Shown piece by piece: positions 9,824 to 19,444 of a DNA stretch of 41,437 nt. Source of the stretch: Phycisphaerales bacterium. Lineage in GTDB: Bacteria > Planctomycetota > Phycisphaerae > Phycisphaerales > SM1A02. The DNA lies in assembly GCA_013003065.1 (NCBI GenBank), contig JABDLI010000367.1, positions 1 through 41,437 on the forward strand, given 5' to 3'. The notes under the pieces were generated by a model. The model worked only from the letters and a program-made list of their open reading frames with translations. It did no database searches and was not told where the DNA came from. How positions within the stretch are numbered: the stretch's first letter is position 1; each line of letters opens with the position of its first letter. The translations under genes were made by a program, and so were the position numbers.

Positions 9824-10423
9824 ATGTCCACGACCCTCCACGACGCGACGGCCTGCCGCACGAACGTGCTGCCACCGATCGACCTCTTGAAGTGGGTCGC
9901 CGAGCACCGCGGCGATCTGAAGCCGCCGGTCGGCAACAAGTACCTCTACGACGGCGCGGGGTTCTTCGTGATGGTGATCGGCGGTCCCAACGCGCGCAAC
10001 GACTTCCACAAGACCGACTCGGAGGAGTACTTCTTCCAGCTCAAGGGCGACATCGTCGTGCGCATCATCGAGGACGGGAAGATCCGAGACGTGCCGGTGC
10101 GGGAGGGGGAGACGTTCTTCATTCCGGGCGGCGTGCCCCACTCGCCCACCCGGCCGCCCGGAACGATCGGCGTCGTCGTCGAGCTCCGGCGGCCGCCGGG
10201 GGAGACCGAGCACCTTCAGTTCTACTGCGAGCAATGTGAGACGCTGGTCTACGACAAGGAATTCGACTGCGCCGACATCGTCGAGCACTTCGCGGAGGCG
10301 ATGGAGGAGTTCTGGGCGGATCCGAAACTCAGCACCTGTCGCGGCTGCGGAACGCGGGTGACGAAGCCGACCCCGATCAAACGCATCCGGTTCGAGCCGG
10401 TCGTGCTCATCGAGCGTGAGTGA
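9824..10423 (+). CDS. nbaC: 3-hydroxyanthranilate 3,4-dioxygenase
   Basis: Cytosolic cupin dioxygenase of 199 residues. It opens the ring of 3-hydroxyanthranilate to give the precursor of quinolinate in the kynurenine route to NAD, or in tryptophan/2-nitrobenzoate breakdown. The start at 9824 has GAGGA at 9813-9817. Iron ligands His62, Glu68 and His106 are present (FHKTDSEEYF and PGGVPHSP), with substrate residues Arg110 and Glu120. The C-terminal rubredoxin-like site of the bacterial type is intact, with Cys135/Cys138 (CEQC) and Cys172/Cys175 (CRGC). Length matches bacterial homologues. No other kynurenine-pathway gene lies nearby; it sits 91 bp from a divergent esterase and 78 bp before a sensor kinase, so it is probably transcribed alone. 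Confidence 0.95.
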   Translation: MSTTLHDATACRTNVLPPIDLLKWVAEHRGDLKPPVGNKYLYDGAGFFVMVIGGPNARNDFHKTDSEEYFFQLKGDIVVRIIEDGKIRDVPVREGETFFIPGGVPHSPTRPPGTIGVVVELRRPPGETEHLQFYCEQCETLVYDKEFDCADIVEHFAEAMEEFWADPKLSTCRGCGTRVTKPTPIKRIRFEPVVLIERE

Positions 10424-10501
10424 CGTCGGGCGACGCGCCGGCCGTGAAGAAGAGCGAGGGACGCACCGGAGACCAACCGCCCGCCGGGGCGAGCAACGGC
10501 A

Positions 10502-13294
10502 ATGAAGCTCACGCACAAGCTCATGCTGGCCATGATCCTGCCGGCACTGCTCATCTGGGTGGTGGGGATCTATGCCGCCCGGGTCGCGGACCGCAGCCTG
10601 CGCGAGGCGATCGAGACGACGGCGGCGTTGCGCGCACAATCGGTGGTCGACGAAGTCGATCGGGCGGTCCGGAACCGAGCCGCCGATTGGCAGGCGTTCG
10701 TGCGCACCTCGCAGGTGCGTGAGACGCTGGCGGCCGCGAATCGCGAGCTCGCCGCGCGCGACAATCCGGCGGGAGTGGTGCAAGATGCCGACGACGCGTG
10801 GAGACGCGTGCCCGCCGGCGAGCGGTCCCCGTTCATGCAGCAGCTCATGTCCAACCCCCTGGCGAAGGACATCATCGCCCGGCAGGCGGCCCTTCGCGAC
10901 GCCGCCGGATACGAGGTGTTCCCCGAGGTCTTCCTGACGAATCGATACGGCGGCAACGTCGCCCAATCGAACCGAACGTCCGACTACCGCCAGGATGACG
11001 AGGAGTGGTGGCAACGGGCGGTCGCAAACGGGCTCTTCATCGACGAGATCAGCCGCGACGACAGCGCCGGCGTCTACTCGGTGGACATCTGCGTGCGGAT
11101 GGACGACGAGACCGGCGCGCTCGCCGGCGTCCTGAAGGCGGTGCTCAACATCCGCGAGGTCTTCGAGATCGTGGACGCGCACGCTCCGGCGGACGCGGAG
11201 ACGCGGCTGATGCTCTTCTCGGGCGATCGGCGGCTCATTCGCGAGGGGCGGGTCGAGGGTGATCCGCTCCAGGTGAGTGGCACGCTGTTCGACGGGGTGG
11301 AGCTCGACACGACGAATCGGACGATCACCGTCGAGCATCGTGACGCGGCCACGGGACGTCGTTTCCTTCGCGCGTTCGCGATGACGTCGCGGACGCGGGA
11401 TGCGGCCGATCTGGATTGGGTCGTGCTGGCCGAGTACGACGCGGATCGCGTGTTCGCCCCGATCGTCCAGCTGCGTCGTGACACGCACGTGGTGTTTCTC
11501 GGCGCGACGCTCATCGTGGTGGTGCTCGCCGGCGGTCTCGCCTGGTCGCTGCTCCGTCGTCTTGGTCGGCTGACCTTCGCCGTGGACGAGCTGGCGAAGG
11601 GCAACCTCACCGCCAGTGTCGAGGTCGAGGGCCGGGACGAGCTGGCCCGGCTCGGACGCGGATTCAACCGCATGGCCCGCGAGCTGGAGCAGGCGAACCG
11701 AGCGCTCGTCGTCGAGCGGGATCGGGCGGAGGCGGCCAACGAGGCGAAGAGCCGATTTCTCGCCAACATGAGCCACGAGATCCGCACGCCGATGAACGGC
11801 GTCATCGGCATGGCCGATCTGCTGGAGCACACGACGCTCAACACCGAGCAGCATGACTTCCTCGGGATCATCCAGCAGTCGGCGCAGTCGCTGCTGCAGA
11901 TCCTCAACGAGATCCTGGATCTCTCCAAGATCGAAGCGGGGAAGCTCGAGCTGGAGCTCATTCCCTTCTGCCTCCGCGACTGCGTGGGACGCGCGGCCCA
12001 GACCCTGACGATGCGGGCGGCGGCGAAGGACCTCGAGCTCGCGTGCCGGATCGCCCCGTCGATTCCCGACCGGCTCATCGGCGACCCGACCCGGCTCCGG
12101 CAGATCATCCTCAACCTGGCCGGCAACGCGATCAAGTTCACGCACGACGGCGAGGTTGTCATCGACGTGGACCTCGGGAAGATCGACGCGGAGGAGATGG
12201 AGCTTCGCGTCGAGGTGCGGGATACGGGAATCGGCATCCCCCGCGACAAGCAGGCTGTCATCTTCGAAGCGTTCAGCCAGGCCGACACCTCGACCACCCG
12301 CCAGTACGGGGGCACGGGGCTGGGTCTGGCGATCTCCGCCCAGCTCGTGCAGATGATGGACGGCACGATCGGGCTCGAGAGCGAGCCGGGGAAGGGAACG
12401 ACGTTTCGCTTCACGGCGCGTCTGGGTGTGTCACACGAACCGGTCCCGGACACGCGGGCCGGGCTCGCCGCCCTGCGTCACCTCCCGGTCCTGGTCGTGG
12501 ACGACAACCAGACCAACCGTGACATCATGGAGGCGATCCTCGACCACTGGTCGCTGCGGCCGACCGTCGTCTCCGGCGCCGATTCGGCCGAGACCGCGCT
12601 GCAACACGCCGCCGCGGAAGGCGAGCCGTTCCGTCTTGTCCTGCTGGACGGCATGATGCCGGGTCGCGACGGCTTCGATCTCGCCCAGGCGATCCTGGAT
12701 GATCCGTCCGTGCCGCGACCCCGGATGATCATGGTTTCCTCCGCCGCGCAGGCCAGCGACGCCCAACGATGCCGGGAAGTCGGGATCGACCGCTACCTGA
12801 CGAAGCCCGTCGTGCACTCGGACCTGAGCGAGGCGATCATCGACGTGATGGGCGTGGTGTCCGCCCGCGGGCGGGCCGCCGGTGAAGACGCGGACGGCGA
12901 GACCAACGGCCGGGGACGACTGCGTATCCTGCTGGCCGAAGATGGACTCGTGAATCAGAAGGTCGCGGTCGTGTTGCTCGGCAAGCTCGGCCACGACGTG
13001 ACCGTGGTCGACAACGGGAAACGCGCCCTCGAGGCCGTCGACGCCGAGCCGTTCGACCTCGTCCTCATGGACATGCAGATGCCGATCATGGACGGCCTCG
13101 AAGCCACCCGGCAGATCCGCGAACGCGAGCGATCGACGGGCCGGCACCTGCCCATCGTGGCGATGACCGCGGCGGCGATGAAGGGCGACCGGGAGCGGTG
13201 CCTGGACGCCGGGATGGACGCCTATCTGTCGAAGCCGTTCCAGCAGCGCGAGGTCGTCGCGGTGCTGGAATCGTTCGTGACGGGGCCGGTCTGA
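10502..13294 (+). CDS. Hybrid sensor histidine kinase with two receiver domains
   Basis: Inner-membrane sensor kinase of 930 residues with BarA-like cytoplasmic layout. TM1 is at about 8-25. A periplasmic sensor region follows (about 30-327), probably dCache-like, with the motif [20 protein letters not shown]2 is at about 330-351 and HAMP at about 352-405. HisKA carries the phospho-acceptor His425 ([13 protein letters not shown]). HATPase_c has the N-box [13 protein letters not shown]1 DTGIGIP and G2 GGTGLGLAI. Receiver 1 starts near 662 ([12 protein letters not shown], phospho-acceptor Asp716, Lys768) and receiver 2 near 807 ([12 protein letters not shown], Asp857, final Lys in YLSKPF). Both receivers keep the catalytic residues. 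No HPt domain or separate response regulator is encoded next to it, so the output partner is elsewhere. The signal is unknown. Confidence 0.95.
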   Translation: MKLTHKLMLAMILPALLIWVVGIYAARVADRSLREAIETTAALRAQSVVDEVDRAVRNRAADWQAFVRTSQVRETLAAANRELAARDNPAGVVQDADDAWRRVPAGERSPFMQQLMSNPLAKDIIARQAALRDAAGYEVFPEVFLTNRYGGNVAQSNRTSDYRQDDEEWWQRAVANGLFIDEISRDDSAGVYSVDICVRMDDETGALAGVLKAVLNIREVFEIVDAHAPADAETRLMLFSGDRRLIREGRVEGDPLQVSGTLFDGVELDTTNRTITVEHRDAATGRRFLRAFAMTSRTRDAADLDWVVLAEYDADRVFAPIVQLRRDTHVVFLGATLIVVVLAGGLAWSLLRRLGRLTFAVDELAKGNLTASVEVEGRDELARLGRGFNRMARELEQANRALVVERDRAEAANEAKSRFLANMSHEIRTPMNGVIGMADLLEHTTLNTEQHDFLGIIQQSAQSLLQILNEILDLSKIEAGKLELELIPFCLRDCVGRAAQTLTMRAAAKDLELACRIAPSIPDRLIGDPTRLRQIILNLAGNAIKFTHDGEVVIDVDLGKIDAEEMELRVEVRDTGIGIPRDKQAVIFEAFSQADTSTTRQYGGTGLGLAISAQLVQMMDGTIGLESEPGKGTTFRFTARLGVSHEPVPDTRAGLAALRHLPVLVVDDNQTNRDIMEAILDHWSLRPTVVSGADSAETALQHAAAEGEPFRLVLLDGMMPGRDGFDLAQAILDDPSVPRPRMIMVSSAAQASDAQRCREVGIDRYLTKPVVHSDLSEAIIDVMGVVSARGRAAGEDADGETNGRGRLRILLAEDGLVNQKVAVVLLGKLGHDVTVVDNGKRALEAVDAEPFDLVLMDMQMPIMDGLEATRQIRERERSTGRHLPIVAMTAAAMKGDRERCLDAGMDAYLSKPFQQREVVAVLESFVTGPV

Positions 13295-13322
13295 CCGCTC
13301 GCCCGCGGACCGATTGCCGTTT

Positions 13323-13348
13323 CTCGCGTCACGGGCGTATCACGCGAG
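13323..13348. repeat. Short inverted repeat CTCGCGT-N12-ACGCGAG
   Basis: A perfect 7-bp inverted repeat with a 12-nt spacer lies between the kinase stop (13294) and the start of the secreted propeller gene (13414). It could be a weak terminator for the kinase or an operator for the next gene. It lacks a T-run, and short GC-rich palindromes are common in DNA of this composition. Confidence 0.25.
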
Positions 13349-13413
13349 GGGTGTGGTGGCTCGACTCGGGGCCAAGCGATCCCTCCGCCCAGCCCCACCC
13401 CAGGAGACCCGAC

Positions 13414-14967
13414 ATGCTTCGTCCCGCACCCATGGTCCTCATCGCGGTGCTGCTCGTGCTGACCGCGTCCGCCGCGGCCGCCCTCGATCCGACGTGGGTT
13501 CGCACCCACGTGACGGGGTCCGAGCTCTCTCCCCGCGGGCTTGCCGTCGATGAGGACGGCGGAATCTACACGCTCTCGGCGATCGGAAGCGGCAGCGCCT
13601 CCGACCTGTTGGTCACCAAGTTCGACGATGCCGGCGAGCTCGTGTGGGAGACGATCTACGCCGGTCCCGAGGGACAGGACGTGGCGCTCGACGTGGTGCT
13701 GGCCGCCGACCAGGCATCTCTGTATGCCGTGGGACGCAGCAGCGTGCCGGGGTTTGGCAACAGCGACTACGCCATCATCAAGTACGACGCGGCGACCGGG
13801 GTCGAGACGTGGCGGCGTTTCTACAACGGCCCGGCGAGCGGCATCGACGACCCGCGGGCCGTTGCCGCCACGCCCGACGGCGGTGTCGTGGTCACGGGGG
13901 GCGTGTGGAATGACGACGAGCGAACCGACTACGGCACCGTGAAGTTCGACGCGGCCGGCGACCAGGTGTGGGAGGCGATCTTCGGCGACAACGGTCCGTT
14001 TCTCTTCAACGACGATCGGGGTACGGACATCATCGTGACCGGGGACGGCGACGTCGTGGTGAGCGGAACCACGCGACCGGCTGCCAGCGGCAACGACGTC
14101 GTCACGTTCCGCTACGACGGCGAGACCGGAGCGGTCGAGTGGATGTCGCGATACTCGACGAGTGCGAACGAATCGGTGAACGACCTCGCGTTGACACCGA
14201 AGGGGGACGTCATCGTGTTCGGCACCGATCCGTTCGGCCTCGACCGCCGGTGGCTCGTGGTGCGGTACGACGGCGTGACCGGCGAGGAGCAGTGGACCCG
14301 GTTGTACGACCCCGGGTGGGACGAAGGCGTCGCGCAGGTGGTCGTCGACGCGGATGGCGACGTCTACGTCACGGGCTCGACCGACCCCGATGGCGACGAC
14401 AGCAACTTCAACGAGAATCTGGTCGTGATCGCGCTCGACGGCGGAACGGGCACGGTCCGGTGGGTCGATGAGTTCGGCGGGTCCGGCACGGCCGAAGCAG
14501 ATTTCGGACGCGACCTCATCCTCGACGACGCCGGCCACCTGTACGTCGTGGGGAGCACCCGAACCGACGCGTACGTACCGACCGCGTTCGACGCCGACGC
14601 GCTCATCATCAAGTACGACACCACCGACGGCGCGCGACTGGACATCGCGGTCGTGGACACGACCGAGGCTGGTGGCATGGTCCGGACGGACTCGTTTCAC
14701 CGCATCCGGGCCGACGGCCACGGCAATCTGTTCACCAGCGGTCTCTCGGACGGCGACGTATTCGTCGAGCCGCGTTTGCTCGTGGCCGGGTTCATGATCG
14801 GAACGGTGCCCGGCGACGTCGACGGTGACGGAGCGGTCGGCTTTGCCGATCTGCTCGCGGTCCTGAGCGCGTGGGGGCCGTGTCCCGGCTGTGCCGCCGA
14901 TCTGAATGGGGACGAGATGGTCGACTTCATCGACCTGTTGATCGTGCTCAGCGGCTGGACGTCCTGA
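13414..14967 (+). CDS. Secreted SBBP-type beta-propeller protein with dockerin-like tail
   Basis: Secreted protein of 517 residues. The start at 13414 has AGGAGA at 13402-13407 and yields a signal peptide ending near Ala-Ala-Ala-Leu; the open frame upstream overlaps the kinase gene and is not used. The mature part consists of about seven repeats of 50-60 residues with the patterns DxxGxxxWE, IIKYDAATGVETW, VVTGGVWN and TVKFDAAGDQVWE. These match the beta-propeller repeats of the SBBP and quinoprotein-like families. Residues about 464-517 are the dockerin-like double repeat (DVDGDGAVGFADLLAVLSAWGPC, then a more diverged DLNGDEMVDFIDLLIVLSGW). No catalytic residues are recognised. Extracellular binding or structure is the likely role. 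Confidence 0.82.
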   Translation: MLRPAPMVLIAVLLVLTASAAAALDPTWVRTHVTGSELSPRGLAVDEDGGIYTLSAIGSGSASDLLVTKFDDAGELVWETIYAGPEGQDVALDVVLAADQASLYAVGRSSVPGFGNSDYAIIKYDAATGVETWRRFYNGPASGIDDPRAVAATPDGGVVVTGGVWNDDERTDYGTVKFDAAGDQVWEAIFGDNGPFLFNDDRGTDIIVTGDGDVVVSGTTRPAASGNDVVTFRYDGETGAVEWMSRYSTSANESVNDLALTPKGDVIVFGTDPFGLDRRWLVVRYDGVTGEEQWTRLYDPGWDEGVAQVVVDADGDVYVTGSTDPDGDDSNFNENLVVIALDGGTGTVRWVDEFGGSGTAEADFGRDLILDDAGHLYVVGSTRTDAYVPTAFDADALIIKYDTTDGARLDIAVVDTTEAGGMVRTDSFHRIRADGHGNLFTSGLSDGDVFVEPRLLVAGFMIGTVPGDVDGDGAVGFADLLAVLSAWGPCPGCAADLNGDEMVDFIDLLIVLSGWTS

Positions 14968-15000
14968 AAGACGATCTCCCCTGCGCACTCCGCGCACGAA

Positions 15001-15030
15001 GAGGCCCGCGTCCATCCGGACGCGGGCCTC
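15001..15030. terminator. Perfect 13-bp hairpin between convergent genes, probable bidirectional terminator
   Basis: The sequence GAGGCCCGCGTCC is followed by a 4-nt loop and its exact reverse complement. It sits 34 bp after the stop of the plus-strand propeller gene and 30 bp from the stop of the convergent DUF1579 gene. A perfect GC-rich stem midway between two stop codons is best read as a shared terminator. There is no long U-tract on either strand, so the mechanism may not be the canonical intrinsic one. Confidence 0.7.
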
Positions 15031-15059
15031 GCGTGGCGTCGAGTCGGGATGATGATCGG

Positions 15060-15698
15060 TCAGTTGGCGTTGCTCCGCGTGGCCTTGATCATCATGTTCC
15101 GGAACCACGAGCCGTCGGGCTGCTGCTCGTACATCTCGAACTCGGCCTTGTCATCGCCGATGATGTGTGAGACGGACTTCATCCGCACCGTGCCCTCGCC
15201 CATCGGGTTGGGAAACTCGCTGTAGTACGTGATCACGTTCCCGGTCGGATCGGCCGTGCCTTCGCCGATCATGATCATCGTGCCCATGTTGTCGGCCCAG
15301 GCGTAGACGTGCTTCTCCTTCAGGCGGTCGTACCCGAAGAGGCCGAAGCCCTCGAACGGGAAGTCCTGACCCTGGATCGAGAAGGTGCCCTTCGAGGTTT
15401 CCATCATGAACCGCCCGCCGAGAATCGGCTTGATCGTCGCGGTCGAGTGCGAGACCGACGGCTCGGCCCCCGGGTACATCCAGTGCGTGTTCTCCTGACT
15501 CCAGGTTCCAGCCTGCTTGGCCATCCTCGCGTGTTCCGCGCCCGGCTGGGCGAGCTTCATCCAGCTCTCCCACATCTCGTTCATGTCGGGTCGTTGGTGA
15601 TCCTGATGGTCGTGCTGGGACACCACCTGGGTGGTGACGAGCGCGGTCGTGCCGATGAGCACCGCGGCGCTCGTGAGGGTCTTGAAGATCTTCTTCAT
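15060..15698 (-). CDS. DUF1579 family exported protein
   Basis: Predicted exported protein of 212 residues. The start at 15698 is preceded by AAGGAG (15708-15713, read on the minus strand) and gives an N-terminus MKKIFK followed by a hydrophobic signal segment. The DUF1579 core covers about residues 50-205, with AGTWSQENTHWMYPG, ATIKPILGGRFMMET, GLFGYDRLKEKHVYAWAD and the closing FEMYEQQPDGSWFRNMMIKATR. These are lipocalin-like beta-barrel proteins of unknown function. His and Asp residues right after the signal peptide (QHDHQDHQRPD) could bind metal, but that is only an impression. It is separated by 155 bp from the sulfotransferase-like gene upstream and probably has its own promoter. Confidence 0.85.
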   Translation of the reverse strand: MKKIFKTLTSAAVLIGTTALVTTQVVSQHDHQDHQRPDMNEMWESWMKLAQPGAEHARMAKQAGTWSQENTHWMYPGAEPSVSHSTATIKPILGGRFMMETSKGTFSIQGQDFPFEGFGLFGYDRLKEKHVYAWADNMGTMIMIGEGTADPTGNVITYYSEFPNPMGEGTVRMKSVSHIIGDDKAEFEMYEQQPDGSWFRNMMIKATRSNAN

Positions 15699-15853
15699 GT
15701 CTGATCGCTCCTTGGGTGTCGAACGTGGGCATGAGGGAAGCCGAAGACGGTGCCGTCCGGGGCCGTCCGCCGGCCCCGGCTCCATTCTCTCATGCGACGC
15801 GGACGGGGGGAACCCTTACCGGCCGCGGCGAAAGACGGTGGGACCGGCCCGAA

Positions 15854-16444
15854 TCACGCCTGGCCCGACCTTGGCCACCACCGCCAGCGGCGCCAACGCC
15901 GGCGGCTGCGGTCACGGGCGGGGTTCGCGTGTGGGAACTCCGCGTCCGGGGCGTCCATCCCGAGGAATGGGCACAGCGTCTCCCACCCTTCGCCGTCAGT
16001 GATGCGAAGGACCAGGAGATCGTTGGGTCGATTCGCGAAGTGGGCCGCGACCGCCTCGTTGTGCCGCTCGTACCGCTGGCGGTACAGAGACGCCTGGCCG
16101 GCCGGCGCGCCGACACCGTAGATCCACTCGCGCATCGGAGTGCTCGCCGTGCCGAAGTGACGCTCAACACTCTCGAACCAACGGGCCGGCTCGCGGACCG
16201 TGAGGACGAAACGGCTGCCGGGGAACCGCTCGTCCAGTTCCCGAAACAGAATCGGCCACGGATTGTCTTGGAAGGCGTCGAATCGCGGAACCAGCTCGAA
16301 TGCGTGCTGCTGAATGCGATCGGGAAGACGCTTGAGGTGTACGCCGTTCGGTCCGGTCACGCGGTATCCGAGCAGCCGCAACGCCGCCGCCAGCGACGAC
16401 GTCCCGGTCTTGTGAAACCCGATACCGAAGACCTTGGGACGCAC
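15854..16444 (-). CDS. Sulfotransferase-family protein
   Basis: Cytosolic P-loop protein of 196 residues that resembles PAPS-dependent sulfotransferases (Sulfotransfer_4-like). It begins with the 5'-phosphosulfate-binding loop GFHKTGTSSLAAAL at residues 9-22. The 3'-phosphate-binding strand is visible as FVLTVREPARWFESV (residues 79-93), and a late segment VLRITDGEGWETLCPFLG is typical of the family. The start codon is GTG at 16444, only 10 bp after the stop of the double DUF1080 gene, so the two are probably cotranscribed and translationally coupled; no clear ribosome binding site is seen. The last ~20 residues are Arg/Trp-rich (RSRRRWRRWRWW), which is odd and may be a short extension. Acceptor substrate unknown; sulfated glycans would suit a planctomycete. 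Confidence 0.82.
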   Translation of the reverse strand: MRPKVFGIGFHKTGTSSLAAALRLLGYRVTGPNGVHLKRLPDRIQQHAFELVPRFDAFQDNPWPILFRELDERFPGSRFVLTVREPARWFESVERHFGTASTPMREWIYGVGAPAGQASLYRQRYERHNEAVAAHFANRPNDLLVLRITDGEGWETLCPFLGMDAPDAEFPHANPARDRSRRRWRRWRWWPRSGQA

Positions 16445-16454
16445 GGCTGCGTCG

Positions 16455-17741
16455 TCAACGGATTTCCGACAGCCGCACGCGTCGGAAGTGGATCGCGGTG
16501 CCCTCGGACTGAAGGCAGATCTTGCCGGGAACCTCCTCGACGTTCCACGCCTCGTTCACGACTTCATCGTTGACGACGAGCGTGACCCGATCGCCGTCGA
16601 CGATGATCTCGTACTGGTTCCAGTCGCCCACCGGTCGCTCGTTGGCGTGGGTGTGTCGCGTGTTGCGTCCGGAGAGTCGATCCTCGGCGGTGGCCATGAC
16701 GAACTCGCCGATGTTCCAGAAGTCGCCGGCCCGGCCGCTCTGGAGTTGCGCTTCCACCGAGCGGGGCCACACCCGATCGGCGCCGACCATTCGAACGAGG
16801 ACGCCGCTGTTGCCACCCTTCCTGGTCACGGGATCGAACCGCCACTGGAGCGTGAGGACGTAGTTCGTGTAGTCGGCGTGTGTGCGGAGGTAGCCGATGG
16901 GTCGACCGGCACACACGAGAACACCGTCCTGGATCGAGAACACGCTCTCCTTCGGCGCGTCGTCCTTGAGATACACCGTCCACTGATCGAGCCGATCGCC
17001 CGCGAGCAGGTCGATCTCGCCGGGACGCTTCGCGTCGAGGTCGCGAATCCGGATGTTGCGGAACCACACGTCGTCGCCGTGATCCTGGAGACAGATGTGC
17101 CCCACCGCCCGGCGGCCGAATCCTTCATAGGCGTTGAACTTGCTCGCGGCAACGCGGGCGGCCCAGTCGGCGCTGTCGAGATCGTCTTCGACCACCTTGA
17201 CGCCGTTGAGATAGTGCTTCACGACGCCGTCCCGCATGACGATCCGGGCGTGGTTGAACTCGCCCACCGGTCGCGTGACCTTTGCTTCGGCGGGACGCTG
17301 CAGGTCGTAGAGCGCCCCGGCGGCGTGCCCGTCGAGCCGATCGACACCCCAGCCCTCGTCATCGAGTATCTGCATCTCGGGCCCCGTCTGCCACGGCGCC
17401 CCGTATTCCTCGCTCACGCGGTACATGATGCCGCTGTTGGCTTTGGGCGCCGCTCGCCACTCCAGCTCCAGCTCGAAGTTCTCATACAGTTGCTTCGTGA
17501 TCAGATCGCCACCGCCGCCCCCGGCGACGACACGCAGAGACCCATCTTCGATGATCCAGCCGGACTCGGGAAACCCGGCGCGGCGGTATCCACGCCACGC
17601 GGCCGTCGACGAGCCATCGAACAGAACGGTCCACCCCGCCGCGTGCTCCGCGGGCGTCAGGGCATCGTCCGCGGTGACAGGGGACGAAGTGATCGCAACC
17701 GTGGCGAGGCCGAAGATCGTCGAGCGAAGAAACGTGGCCAT
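16455..17741 (-). CDS. Secreted protein with two DUF1080 (3-keto-disaccharide hydrolase-like) domains
   Basis: Exported protein of 428 residues with two concanavalin-like DUF1080 domains. The start at 17741 has GGAGG (minus strand, 17750-17754) and gives a signal peptide cut near Val-Thr-Ala-Asp. Domain 1 (about 35-235) shows GWTVLFDGSSTAAWRGY, WIIEDGSLRVV, NFELELEWR, ANSGIMYRV and EMQILDDEG. Domain 2 (about 245-428) shows DRLDQWTVYLKDD, FSIQDGVLVC, YVLTLQWRF, GNSGVLVRM and a final CLQSEGTAIHFRRVRL. Single-domain members act on 3-keto-glycosides or bind carbohydrate; the tandem form is common in planctomycetes. The gene probably heads an operon with the sulfotransferase-like gene. It diverges from the next propeller gene, with 134 bp of shared promoter space. 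Confidence 0.88.
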   Translation of the reverse strand: MATFLRSTIFGLATVAITSSPVTADDALTPAEHAAGWTVLFDGSSTAAWRGYRRAGFPESGWIIEDGSLRVVAGGGGGDLITKQLYENFELELEWRAAPKANSGIMYRVSEEYGAPWQTGPEMQILDDEGWGVDRLDGHAAGALYDLQRPAEAKVTRPVGEFNHARIVMRDGVVKHYLNGVKVVEDDLDSADWAARVAASKFNAYEGFGRRAVGHICLQDHGDDVWFRNIRIRDLDAKRPGEIDLLAGDRLDQWTVYLKDDAPKESVFSIQDGVLVCAGRPIGYLRTHADYTNYVLTLQWRFDPVTRKGGNSGVLVRMVGADRVWPRSVEAQLQSGRAGDFWNIGEFVMATAEDRLSGRNTRHTHANERPVGDWNQYEIIVDGDRVTLVVNDEVVNEAWNVEEVPGKICLQSEGTAIHFRRVRLSEIR

Positions 17742-17875
17742 GGATGGTGCCTCCAAACGCGGCGAGGGACCCGTTTGCCGCGACGACTTCACTGTAGCAG
17801 GCCGGATCCCGCTCATGAAGATTGCCCGGGTCCGGACCGTCCGCTAGCCTCGCAGGACTCCAGGAGGATCGAAAG

Positions 17876-19435
17876 ATGCAGATTGCTTCGTTCGCAGCCG
17901 TGGCCGCCGGTGTCCTGTCCGTCACCACTTCCGCGGGGGCGGTGAGCGTGGACGTGCGGGTCACCGGCGAGGTCGAATTCAACGGCATCGGCTTCGGCAC
18001 GCTGGCCGGGGTCAACCCCGGCGACGCGGCGACGCTGATCTTCACCCTCGACTCCCGAAACTTCGTCGACAGCGCGTCCTTCCCCACGCGGGGCTACGTC
18101 ATCGATCCGGATTCGTTCGTGCTGGAGATGGGATCCGTGACGGTTGGCCTCCAGGATCCCTTTCCGGCGGGTCAGATGCCCTTTTTCGTCCTGCGCAACG
18201 ACGATCCGGCCGTGGACGGCTTCTTCGTCTCGACGAACGTCGACTTCCCCGTCGGCGTCCCCATCGACGAAGAGGGTGGCTTCGAGCAGTTTCGCAACGC
18301 ATTCTCCGTGACGTACACCGGTGACACGCTCGGGACGCTCGACCTGGTGGACGCCGCGGGCAGCTACGACTTCACCGGCCTCACCGTCTTCAACTGGACG
18401 ATCAACGACGGCCCGTTCAAGCCGCTCGGGCTCGTGTTCGAATCGCTCGAGATCGAGCCGGCGACGCCGACGACGACGACCGTCCTGCTCGTGCCCGACT
18501 CCGGCAACGACCGGGTCTGGGCCTTCAGCGTCGCCGACGGCACGCTCGTCGACGACGACTTCGTGCCCGCCGACGGCCGCATGATGCAGCCCATCAACGC
18601 GGTCGACAGCGGCCACGAGACCATCTACGTCTCAGACGAGAACGCCGACGCGGTCTTCGAGTACGCGGCGGACGGAACGTACCTCCGCACCGTCGCCGAT
18701 GCCGCGGCCGGTCTCGACGCGCTCCAGGGTCTGGCGGTGCGGGACGACACCCTCTACGTGGGCTCCCGCACGGCGAGCACGATCTACGCGATCAGCGCCG
18801 ACGGGGCGAGCGTGACCCCGTGGGCGACCGATGGCGTGGCGACCCCGCGTGACATTCTGTTCCGCGCGGACGACGCGTTGGCGAGCGACTCGAACAGCTC
18901 CGACGAGAACATCGAGCGGCTGGCGTTCGACGGTTCCTTCCTGGAGACGTGGCACGACTCCGACGGCACGACGGGAATCGACTTCCCGCAGCAGGTCAAT
19001 GCCGCCGCCGGCGGGGATGTCCTCGTCGCCGGCTTCAGCCCGCCGACGGGCGTGTACCGCTACGACGCCGACGGCGTCCAGATCGGCACCTGGGACATCG
19101 GCACCTCCCCGCGTGGCGTGTATGAGCTCGAGAACGGCCTGATCCTCTGGGCGGGCGGCACCCGCGTCGGAACGCTCGACCCGGCCACCGGCAAGGTTGC
19201 CGACATCGTCAACGAGGGCGGCACCAGCTTCCGGTACATCGAGCCGTTCTCCTTCACGCCGGCGTCCTGCGTCGCGGATCTCGACGGCAGCGGTGACGTC
19301 GGCTTCACCGATCTGCTCGCGATCCTCGCCGCGTGGGGACCGTGCCCGGGCTGCCCGCAGGATCTCGACGGCAGCGGCGACGTCGGCTTCACCGATCTGC
19401 TGACGGTGCTCGCCGCCTGGGGTCCGTGTCCCTGA
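17876..19435 (+). CDS. Secreted NHL-like propeller protein with dockerin-like tail
   Basis: Secreted protein of 519 residues. The start at 17876 has AGGAGG at 17862-17867 and yields a short signal peptide ending near Ser-Ala-Gly-Ala. Residues about 20-195 form a beta-rich domain resembling those in PEP-CTERM-sorted proteins (VTGEVEFNGIGFGTLAGV, DPDSFVLEMGS). Residues about 200-460 form an NHL/SMP-30-like propeller (LLVPDSGNDRVWAFS, IYVSDENADAVFEY, LYVGSRTASTIYAI, VLVAGFSPPTGVYRY). The last ~55 residues are the dockerin-like tail in its cleanest form: two copies of DLDGSGDVGFTDLL followed by LAAWGPC. There is no PEP-CTERM anchor despite the N-terminal resemblance, so the tail may replace it (inference). 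Function unknown. Confidence 0.83.
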   Translation: MQIASFAAVAAGVLSVTTSAGAVSVDVRVTGEVEFNGIGFGTLAGVNPGDAATLIFTLDSRNFVDSASFPTRGYVIDPDSFVLEMGSVTVGLQDPFPAGQMPFFVLRNDDPAVDGFFVSTNVDFPVGVPIDEEGGFEQFRNAFSVTYTGDTLGTLDLVDAAGSYDFTGLTVFNWTINDGPFKPLGLVFESLEIEPATPTTTTVLLVPDSGNDRVWAFSVADGTLVDDDFVPADGRMMQPINAVDSGHETIYVSDENADAVFEYAADGTYLRTVADAAAGLDALQGLAVRDDTLYVGSRTASTIYAISADGASVTPWATDGVATPRDILFRADDALASDSNSSDENIERLAFDGSFLETWHDSDGTTGIDFPQQVNAAAGGDVLVAGFSPPTGVYRYDADGVQIGTWDIGTSPRGVYELENGLILWAGGTRVGTLDPATGKVADIVNEGGTSFRYIEPFSFTPASCVADLDGSGDVGFTDLLAILAAWGPCPGCPQDLDGSGDVGFTDLLTVLAAWGPCP

Positions 19436-19444
19436 TCGAAGGCG

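Noticed and set aside
9068-12145. 1025-codon open frame on the minus strand across the dioxygenase and kinase
   Set aside because: It is a shadow of three well-identified genes; its product is Arg/Asp/His-rich with no recognisable motif.
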